Assembly: GCA_963930655.1 (NCBI GenBank)
Contig: OZ005605.1
Coordinates: forward strand, 10,919,501-10,983,500
Direction of reading: 5' to 3'
Origin: Myrica gale
Taxonomy: Eukaryota; Streptophyta; Magnoliopsida; Fagales; Myricaceae
Length of the DNA stretch: 64,000 bases
Under the pieces are notes generated by a model. The model made no database searches. It was not told the DNA's origin and saw only the letters and a list, made by a program, of their open reading frames with translations. Of the stretch, positions 55,624 through 64,000 are shown in pieces (the first letter of the stretch is position 1; the number at the start of each line of letters is the position of its first letter). The position numbers and the translations under genes were made by a program.

Positions 55624-57853
55624 TAGGGCTGCACAACCCCGGTTTAGGTGCCGGTTTTGGCCAAAACCGGCAACTACACTGGGTAGGCCGGTTTTCAAAA
55701 AATTGCCACCTACACCTACACCGTTAAGGACAAAAACCGGCCCTTAACGGTGGCGGTTTCCGGTTATCCTACATTCATATTAGACCATTTTTTTAGCATA
55801 TAACGCATTTGGCCCAATGTAATGTAACTGACATTCAAGGGAAAACAATGCAAGAAAAGAAAAGACACAAGGGGAGAAGAGAACCACCTATTATTCATGG
55901 AGTCTAACATGTATCGGTGCTATCAATATCTTTTTTCTTTTAAAAATCGATCTATGTAATACTTCTCTAAGTCAACTTTATCTGCACATGTGGTCCAATA
56001 TGTGTAGTTTGTGCTCTGAGAAAATCTGCTGCTTCTTTTATGCGATGTGCAAAAGAAAAAGAAGGGAGAATAACAACATCATACCAAAGATAGCTTTCAA
56101 GATTTCTGTTTAGGGAGATTCTCCGTAGGCATAAATGATCCAGACAAGGAAAGTATCTCAAAACGACCCTGTAAAAACAACCAGAAAAGCTTCATGGTTT
56201 CTGCAAAATGATAATTTTTTTCTGCAAAATGAAAATGAGATGAGATATTAAATCACAATAATACTAAGCACACTATGTCAGCTTTTCTTGGCTATTTCTT
56301 TCTATAATCTCTAGCCCACTAATTATGGAAACCTTAGGATCTCCTACTTCAAAATGAGGAGAAATAGCTAAAAACCACTACCCTACCAGGCTAGCACCAG
56401 CTGGAGCAACAATGACTCCTTAAGAGAGTATATCAACCTTCTGATTAAAAACAACCTTAGGAAATTCAAATCAGTTTGCCAACTGCAACTAGCACCAGCA
56501 TAGGGGAAGGGGAGTGTATAACATTCACATGAAGAATTCTCAAAATGATTATTGTCCTTGTCTACCTCTCCCAATGTCAAATGGATAACAAACATATACC
56601 TTCCATTTCTAACTAGGTTAAAATATGGAGAAATTTCTCCCAAAAGAAGAGTGTTGTCCTGACCGAATGCCTAAATCAAACTAAAAGAAAAGCTTCCAGG
56701 CAGTCAACATCTTCATTATCGAATAGAACTGTTCAAACTAAAGTTCGATGAGCTGCAGTCAAATTATTATCAAAGATTGCTAACTTGGGGAGTTTTTGAC
56801 ATTCAATCCAACAACCCATTTTTGCTAGCTCACAATTAGCTTAAAGTTGATTTATCCAAGCTTGCTTTCTTCCTCTACCTGCTAAACAGCAAATAAGAAG
56901 CTAAACCACACGACATTACCCATTGACTTACCCACTACTTACCCACTGTTAAACAGCAAATAAGATGTAAAATCAATCAAAAGAAGACCTTTGTCTCAGA
57001 ATTCGAGTTTGCATAACAGTGTGCATAACAGAATTAGAGTTTGCATAAATCTAGCCAAACTGTGTGCAAACTTTCCTGTGGAGTCTCAGCAACCTAGAGC
57101 ATACAAGAAAGTTAATAAAAAAGTACAGCCAAATCAAAGGGACCTACATTGACAAGCGTTGAAGATCATGGGCAGTAAAATACTAGAGAAATCAAAACCT
57201 ACGAGGCCTAAGCAAAGATCGGATAACTTGAGCAGCTTTTAGCCTCTGTCTCACATCAAGATAACTTGAAGGCTCATCAAACATATATATCTAAGCATTC
57301 TGTACAAGATCAGCACAAAGTTCTGATTTCATGTCTCTCTCATCCTTTTGGTCTAACACCTGCCTTACATTGCCTTGGACTGCTTTTGGGATGTGATCAA
57401 CGTACTGGGGCTTTCTAATAGCCTAATAAATTCAAGCATACATTGTCTTAGCAGAGAGAACGGTTAAACAAAGGTCTCAAATTGTAAACCACAAGACTAC
57501 CCAGAGAATAACAAGGGGTACAGATGTCTCACCATGCAGATCGACATTGGTCAGCAGAAAAGATTGGTACCCATTCGAATCACGCTGCCACTGCAAACGA
57601 GAACGAGGGGACCTGTGGTGGTCGGCAGGAGAGGGAGGGGAGGGAGAGAGAGGCTGGGCAAAACACAGAGGGGGCTGGGGGACGCGGGTCGCACTTCGCA
57701 GGGGAGGAATGGGGGAGAGTAAACTAAACGAAAAAAAAAAATCCCGGGAACCTGGAATACCACCGGATTTCTTGTAAAAAACCAGCACCGGCACCGGTTA
57801 AGCCGGGTACCGGAAACCCGGTACCGGTGCCGGTGCCAGTGCCACCAGAACTA
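55624..57853. mobile_element. CCGGT-rich hAT-like insertion carrying an ABCE1 fragment
   Basis: Both ends have dense CCGG words: ccggttttggccaaaaccgg at 55651-55670 on the left, and accggcaccggttaagccgg through gtaccggtgccggtgcc (about 57785-57840) on the right. The left end starts TAGGGCTGCAC, a hAT-like terminus; the right end, inverted, starts TAGTTCTGGTGGCACTGG and is only partly similar. It interrupts the gypsy gag-protease junction. No clear 8-base target duplication is visible. The interior is AT-rich, lacks transposase, and carries an ABCE1/RLI fragment. Confidence 0.6.
57194..57418 (-). pseudogene. captured ABCE1 / RNase L inhibitor fragment
   Basis: The minus strand reads KPQYVDHIPKAVQGNVRQVL, DQKDERDMKSELCADL, then VQNA, a TAG, then [20 protein letters not shown] and QVIRSLLRP. 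This is the region before and including the Walker B/D-loop of the first ATPase domain of ABCE1 (ribosome recycling factor). The segment that should link CADL to QNAE, with the ABC signature, is missing, and one stop is present. The frame ends soon after RSLLRPRRF. The fragment lies inside the CCGGT-rich insertion and cannot make a working protein. Confidence 0.88.
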
Positions 57854-58937
57854 GGGCTTCCCCCTCGGGCAAAGGCAACTTACCTACCACCACTCTGTTT
57901 TGATTCTCCGCATCCTCTAGAATGAAGAGCATACAACCTTGCTTGTGTTGGGTCTCCTTGCCTCCTTACATTGTTCTGCTGTGGGAGTCGGGGTGCTTGG
58001 TTTGAGCTGCCTGCATTTCTGCAATCTCTGGCAAAGTGACTAGGCTTCCCGCATCGGTAACATACACCTTGCCTGTATTCCCCTGGGTGTCTCCTGCCGC
58101 ATTTGTTACACTGGGGAAATTGGTTCCCTCCGGCAGTCTAAGTTCCACTGGGCCTTTGGTTCGACCTATGGTTCTGTCTCAGTTGCTGTCTGTGAGATGA
58201 ATCTGGCTTATTTCTCTTCCAGGGCATCTGCGGTATTGTCGGATTGGAAGGAGCCTTCCTCTTCTGCTGCTCATGATAAGCCGCTATTCTTTGTAGTCCT
58301 CTCTCCACAATCACTGCCCCTTCTATCACCTCGGCTAGGGTCTTCAGATTATGGCTATAAACTCTATCATAGACCCGTGGGTGAAGTCCCTCCTCGAACT
58401 TCCTAGCCTTCTCTTTTCGTCTGGCACCAAGTACGAGGCAAACCGCACTAATTCAATAAATCGGCCCGCGTATTGCTCCACTGTCGTAGTACCTTGAGTT
58501 AGGGTAGCAAACTCCCTTGCTTTTGCTTCCCGAGTTTTCCTAGGGAAGTAACGGTCTATGAACTTCTGCTGAAACCTTTCCCAAGTTATAGGCTGTTCCC
58601 CCAACTCTTGGCTTAATAATATTTTCTCAGACTGCCACCACCTTTTGGCATCTCTCTGTAGCTTAAAAGTAGCAAAGCTTAATTTTCTAGGCATCTGTAC
58701 ACCCTAAGACTTCGAGTAACTCCTTTATTTCCACCAGCCAGTTCTCTGCCAAAATCGCATCTCCTTTGCCATTGGACGTTGGCGGGTGCATCCCTCAGGG
58801 CGACCTCTAGCCCCTTCTACATTGGCACCTTGTTGCACCTGCTCGGCAATAAGCTGAGTCATGTGCCTTAAGACTTCATCGGTGGTAACACCCGGATCCT
58901 CGGGTCCCCGATTTCTCTGTGGTCCTCTAGGTGCCAT
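57854..58937 (-). pseudogene. gypsy gag, frameshifted
   Basis: A start MAPRGPQRNRGPEDPG at 58937 is followed by DEVLRHMTQLIAEQVQQGAN, then after a shift the retrotransposon gag core: KLSFATFKLQRDAKRWWQSE, TWERFQQKFIDRYFPRKTR, AKAREFATLTQGTTTVEQYA (58694-58400). A basic linker leads to two Cys clusters: QCNKCGRRHPGEY and the CCHC knuckle CYRCGKPSHFARDC (about 58070-58020). The frame runs on to LPLPEGEALVLV at the insertion near 57853. At least two frameshifts (near 58720 and 58350) inactivate it. Confidence 0.88.
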
Positions 58938-59076
58938 CCTGCACTTCAAGGTCATCATTTAGCGTAGAGTACAACTTAACTTAGAAGTCTAGCATATTCG
59001 ACACTTAACTTATAGCTTATTTCTTAGGGTTTAGGGTTCTAATCATTCCCTATGTCTAAGGGCTCCACTCTCTATT

Positions 59077-59088
59077 CCTCTGATACCA
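59077..59088 (-). other. primer-binding site (initiator tRNA-Met type)
   Basis: TGGTATCAGAGG on the minus strand, seven bases after the LTR end TGACA. It matches the TGGTATCAGAGC core complementary to the 3' end of plant initiator tRNA-Met at 11 of 12 positions. It fixes the transcriptional direction of this LTR family. Confidence 0.85.
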
Positions 59089-59095
59089 CTTAAAC

Positions 59096-62000
59096 TGTCA
59101 TGCCCCGAACGCAGTCCCGCAGGGACCGTGACAGCCGCGAGCAATCCAGAGGAAAAGCCCCATTGAGCTTAACGAACATACATATATACAGCGGAAAAGA
59201 ATCGAGAGAGACGGGCCAAACTCATGACTAACCTTACATAAGAGATCTTAAAAGAGGTTTGATATCTTAATTACATAACACAAAGGTTCACATAATCTAA
59301 GTGACGGACCACAACGGTCAACCGTCACTCCAACAAAAAAAAATACATAGATGTCTTCTCTCTAAGTCAGATAGTCCTCCTGACTTCCTTCACCTGAGGC
59401 ATCTGGAGTGATACAGTTTGGAAAACATGAGTAAAAAAGACTCAGTAATGGAAAACTTAAACTTAAAAGCATGAACTTATAACTTGAACGTGAATATCAT
59501 GAGAAATCATAAATTTTGATGCACATGCATGTTTTATGGTTATGCATATGCTCTTGATCTTAAAATATGCTCTTGTTCTTAAAATTGACACAAGGTCCAT
59601 GGAAATATTTTCTTCTTGACTTGTGGGCTACTTACGCTCCATTTAACCCCTGGAGTCAAGGTTGTGCGTTCCCATCGGAACTGTTTCCTTTACCCTTAGG
59701 GACATTTCATTTGGTCGAACTAGCCCACCTTCTCGCATTCGTCCTTCAGTGGCTAGTCGCGACCCTTGGAGGTCCACACCTTCTCACATTTTTCCTTCAG
59801 TGTGGTTGCACTTACCTCTAGGGTTCACCCATCCTTCTCGCATTCGTCCTTCGCTATGGGTGTCCTCCTTGATGGTAGTGTATCATTCCAATTTTGTACA
59901 AAGTATAACTCCACTTACATTCCACTTACCTTGCTTCTCTTGATAATGATACGGTGCTTCGCCTACAAGCGATTCAATTATCTCACTTAGATGTTTAGGA
60001 ATTAATCACATAGACACAAAAATAAATACTTGCAATTATTATTTCGATTTTCCAAAAAGTACATATCTTGAAAGTACTATTTTGTTTTCAAAGGATTACC
60101 TTAATAAACTTTCATAAAACACTTGAGAAAAGCAATCAGTATAAATATCAAACATCTCCAATAAGGTTGCTGTTACACTTATCCCACATCGACTTCATAC
60201 TTACTCTTGTATCATTATTCTTTCCATCAATCGTATCGATTCCAAAGCCTATCCATGAAATCTACTTACCGAAACAACAACTTGCATCAATTAAACACAT
60301 CAATTTCATCGATTCAATTCCATCAATTCAACCTTACAAGGTATGCTAGGGTGTTGCCAATGATAATAGGATTTAACCTAGGCTTGATACTCCTTTTCTT
60401 TGCACTTAGTGACAATCCCTCAGCTGACCCGAGGCCAAATCAACCTATATACATTGACCTATGAAATTAACCAATATACTCTTGACTAATCATGGCCATT
60501 TTACCTTGTTTACCTTCAATTCTTCTAATCATTACAATTCACATTAGTACCCTAAGTTTAGGCCAGCCACTGACCGAAACCTTAAGTAATTTAATTACAT
60601 GGCTTCTAATTATTTCTATATCTTATTCAAGACTCCAAACAACAAGCTATTTAGTACTTAAATCCAAGGTTAACATCCTCTTGATTTCAAACATTAGGGC
60701 TATTCTTTGTTAACTAGCTACTTCATCTTTTCCAACTCTAATCATGGCTAATCCTTAGCCATGATTATTTTCCAACTCAACCTGTGGCCAATTCTTGACA
60801 TATGATACTTAAGTTTTACATTTCACAAATAGAACTTCTCATAGCACCTCTTATCCATTCAGCCATAACCATTTTACACATACATACATTGTCAAATTCA
60901 GTTTCTATTCTTGCATTGTTTAAGGTTCTTTCAATCATAGCTTAATACTTACAACACAAGTTATGCATATTACAAATCCACTATTATTTACAACAAAAGC
61001 TTTAATTAACACCATAAATTAACCTCAAACTTCGGCCTTACAATAATCTCTAATTGCATGCAAGATTAAGCCAAACCTTAACACTGATTTAGGGTTTTAT
61101 AACCTCCAATATATTCGGCAATTAACCTAGGTTTGCATTTCTAAGCCATTTAGCCATCAACCAATGACATGCATGTATGTATTCTTCACATCCAACATGA
61201 ATCCCTTCCTCCAACAAGCAATTTCACAACCTAGGAGGTGCTAATCAAAACATAGATTCAAGATCTTGCAACATAGTTTATTCGGCCAACATAACCATCA
61301 ATGTCGAAACTTAGACTTACCTTATCTCCTTTTTAACATGCAATTTCTTCCACATTTGAGAAGCATTTTCACATGCATTTTGTTCACTCAATCATCATAA
61401 CATTTTGGCCAATTACTAGATCTAACAATAAACAAGATAATAGCAAAAGATCAAAGGGAAAAAAATAGGCATGCAAGGTTCGGCCATCAACAGATTCAAC
61501 TACTAACCATATTCGGCCTTACCTTGGTGTTTCCCCTTCCCTTCTTCTTTCTTTCTTCTTTTTCTTCTCCTTCTCCTTCTTTTCCTTCCTTTCCTTTTCT
61601 TCTCCCATGACCTTCTCTCTTTCTTTCCCTTTTCTCTCTCGGTTTTTCTCATTTCTCTCGGGTTTTCCTTCTTTTCTCTCTCAAATGTGCGACCAAGTGA
61701 GTGTGTGAGGAAGGCAGAGGCGTGAAATGGTGTGTGAAGGCTGAACTTGGACCATATCACGTCCAAAGGGGAAGGGAACAGCCTAGGCTTCTCCGTCCAT
61801 GCACATTGGTTGCATGGGCGGCAACCAATCAACCATTTCCTTCTTGTCTCTTTGTCTCCTTTTGGCTTTCACGTGAGGCTCCCATTAGTGCCCTTAATCC
61901 ACCTCTAATTGCTGGCCTAATGATGCTTATTTCTACCACTAAGTTAACCTAACTCATGCATGCATGCAAAATCATACAATTCCACCATACATGCATATAA

Positions 62001-62356
62001 CACTCGGCACTTAGGCTATTAGTACTCCTAGTCTCATAACTTAAAGTTATAACCTCATTAACCACATAAATCACACTTAAGTATCTTAACAAATAGTAAT
62101 TTCCTCATTGACAATTAAACATAAAGAACATAAAATATTTCGGCTCCTATGAAAATAATAGATTTTGCACTAATATCACAATGGTAAAGAAAGTATTTAA
62201 AGGAAATCTTAAAATGAAATATCATAAGAAAATTAATGTATCATAAGCATTAAACTTAGGTCATACATTGGCCAAAAATATGGCCCCCCTTAATAAAAAC
62301 ATGTAATAATATCCTTAACATAAAATGAAGTACGTACGGATCTTAGGGATCTCACA
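59096..62356 (-). mobile_element. 5' LTR of the gypsy element (giant LTR copy 5)
   Basis: 3,261 bases, starting TGTGAGATCCCTAAG at 62356 and ending GGGGCATGACA at 59096. It is the only copy joined to an internal region. The module arms are at 59403-59414 and 59880-59891 (10 of 12 paired). It lacks both the GATAAG and GCCCA arrays. A CT/TTC-rich tract lies at about 61540-61680. No complete 3' LTR of this element is in the window. Confidence 0.85.
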
Positions 62357-62453
62357 ACACTATACCCAATAAATAATAAATACATTTGTAGATAAAATAA
62401 ATAATTATCTCATAATTATTCTAATTATTGGTTTTGAGGGTATATTTCCAACA
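62357..62453 (-). mobile_element. copia LTR start, disrupted by the gypsy insertion
   Basis: On the minus strand it starts TGTTGGAAATATACCCTC after a gtacaagtgggagat polypurine tract and runs 97 bases, matching 9595 onward, until the gypsy LTR begins within the gtataatgtt region. The rest of this LTR is not found directly on the far side. Confidence 0.75.
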
Positions 62454-64000
62454 ATCTCCCACTTGTACTCAAAACCATTCATCTAGGTATCTCATACCCA
62501 GACAGACTCTAAATGTGTCTTAGGCATTTTTGAGTCAGCAATATGGTGAAAATGGATCCGCAATGTGCTAGGGTGATAATACACCAACCATCACGACATC
62601 ACTCTTGATTCACCATATCATGTGCTTTACCTTCAGTGCTGGAGTCAGCAGTGGTATTCTGCTTACAACTCTTGCAACTTCATGCACATTTACCCAATGT
62701 ATACACACAAGTTCAAAAGTGATCAATTATCATTAACTGAACTTGTACATCTTTAGACAGTCCGCAAATTCTCAACTCTAAACACTAGAAAATTGTGTTT
62801 AGTACTTCTCAAGTATTTGAGAATATGCTTAACCACTGTCCAGCTACAGGGCCCATGTCAAGTTAATATCTACTTACAATGCTGACTGCATGACTAATAT
62901 CAGGCCTAATCTTTCTCCTCTTGGAAAGTTGAATCTTATACCCAAAGGATAAAATCCTTCATTGGTATTCTGTAAAGCATTGCCAATATTTGTCGATGTA
63001 TTCCCAAAAACCTCTTCTCTCGGTTTCCAAACAATTTGGGTCCAAGAATGCGGAACACTTCCAAACGTCTTTGATTTGAAAAATATGGTTCATGAACCAT
63101 CTTTTTCATTGATGACATCCTCCCGACATCATTCCTATAAGTAGCATATTACTGATACAAAGAAGGAGAAACATCACTAAACTCCCACTGACTTCTTGTA
63201 AAATACAAGGCGCATCCATATTTCGTGAGAAATCAAACGATTTGATCATCTCATCTAAATGGATTCTCAGCTAACGCTTCTGAGTTTTAAACTCCTCAAT
63301 AGGTTTAGTAACATCTATTTTCTATTGATCTCATCTGCCTTTAGTATTGGCTCAGCTGACTGTTTCATCAAGAACTGTCACGCTTTCACCTTCACTTAGG
63401 TCGTACTCCTTTAAAATATAATTTCCTTCTAATAATCACCTTTTGTTCTCTTGGGTTTATAAAATCATAATAAAAACCCAACGAACCATTTTTGGGTCAT
63501 CTACAAATAACCTATGATTCTAGCTTCCTATCATCAAACTCTTTGATGTATAGCTAGAGATCACCACATACTCTCAAATGATTCAGACTTGGTCTCACCA
63601 ATCTATGATTCATAAGGAGTTTTAGGTATAGATTGAGTAGGTATTCTGTTTACAACATAAACAGCTGCCTCCAAGGCAAAATCCCAAAAGTATGCAGGTA
63701 ATATATCCATGCTTATCTCTCACTGAACAATATCATATAAAGTTCAGCTTTTGTTTTCAACAATTCACAGAGTCCACAATTCACTTTTTTCAAAATATAG
63801 AATATCAATAATACCAGAATTAACAGAAAGACGATCTTTCAAAACAACAAGTGTCAAAACAAACATTTGATACAAGTTTGAGACAGGAAACTCAATTTCC
63901 AAAAGGTCTGTAACATAAAGGCAGTCTTTCAAATTTACAACTTAAACTTTCATGGACTCAAGTGAAAAGTTCTAATGGTGGTCGTTGCAACGCTTGCACT
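62454..64000 (-). pseudogene. degenerate copia pol, minus strand, runs off the window
   Basis: This segment is closely similar in reverse orientation to 8050-9594, including shared decay: EAAVYVLNRIPTQS-like integrase sequence (about 63660-63620), a MVHEPYFSNQRRLEVFRILG shadow frame (63095-63035) and RNase H remnants (62700-62500). The frames are broken by multiple stops. Shared deletions with the plus-strand copy suggest both derive from one already-defective, non-autonomous parent or a duplication. Confidence 0.75.

Larger units (their letters stand above)
50473..62356 (-). mobile_element. Ty3/gypsy element (giant-LTR family), 3'-truncated and twice interrupted
   Basis: Read on the minus strand: 5' LTR (62356-59096), primer-binding site (59088-59077), gag (58937-57854), protease (55623-55363) and RT (51303-50473), truncated before RNase H. 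Two insertions interrupt it: a CCGGT-rich element (about 57853-55624) and giant LTR copy 4 (55357-51309). Its own LTR belongs to the same family as the four LTR copies elsewhere, so this element identifies the internal region that the solo LTRs lost. It inserted into a copia LTR at 62357. Confidence 0.85.

Noticed and set aside
62936..63118. 60-codon minus-strand frame (MSSMKKMVHEPYF...) as a small gene
   Set aside because: It is an alternative frame of the decayed copia reverse transcriptase, also present in the copy near 8940-9100.
1..64000. tRNA or rRNA genes
   Set aside because: No cloverleaf-compatible A/B box pair or rRNA core was recognised by eye; the only tRNA-related sequence is the primer-binding site at 59077-59088.

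Overview
The window is a repeat-dense, AT-rich stretch of a flowering-plant nuclear genome, probably a woody eudicot; the species cannot be read from the sequence. The evidence is a plant-type cyclin T gene with GT-AG introns, a nuclear psaF copy with its chloroplast transit peptide, and nested Ty3/gypsy, Ty1/copia, CACTA and hAT elements.

Host genes occupy about 17.0-27.3 kb. A plus-strand cyclin T gene (CYCT1, regulatory subunit of P-TEFb-type kinases) has six coding exons between 18039 and 25144. An in-frame TAG at 24170-24172 separates the complete cyclin-box part from a fully open C-terminal frame of 323 codons. Its 5' region is duplicated head-to-head as a large imperfect inverted repeat, and one intron carries a TIR element. 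Downstream lies a frameshifted, C-terminally truncated psaF copy.

Mobile elements, left to right: a giant gypsy LTR (1271-4986); a decayed copia element (7088-9.8 kb) and a gag-like zinc-knuckle relic (to 10.45 kb); a second giant LTR (10759-15191) with 5-bp target duplication; the host genes; a 4.3-kb hAT-like element (27605-31949) that carries pieces of phosphofructokinase and an ESV1/LESV-type gene and is itself invaded by a copia fragment and a 268-bp hAT MITE; a decayed CACTA element on the minus strand (about 33.9-47.4 kb) split by a third giant LTR (39333-44484, TSD TAAAT); a mixed relic zone (47.4-50.5 kb); and a minus-strand gypsy element with 5' LTR (59096-62356), primer-binding site, gag, protease and RT. 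That gypsy element is interrupted by a CCGGT-rich element carrying an ABCE1/RLI fragment (55.6-57.85 kb) and by a fourth giant LTR (51309-55357, TSD ACTTT). The window closes in a minus-strand copia element into whose LTR the gypsy element inserted.

The five giant LTRs (3.3-5.2 kb) belong to one family: they begin TGTGAGA and end in GTGACA or GTGATA. They share an inverted-repeat-bounded module near the 3' end that shows a compensatory change between copies, and many GGCCGAA motifs. Their upstream promoter-motif arrays differ: GATAAG in some copies, GCCCA in another.
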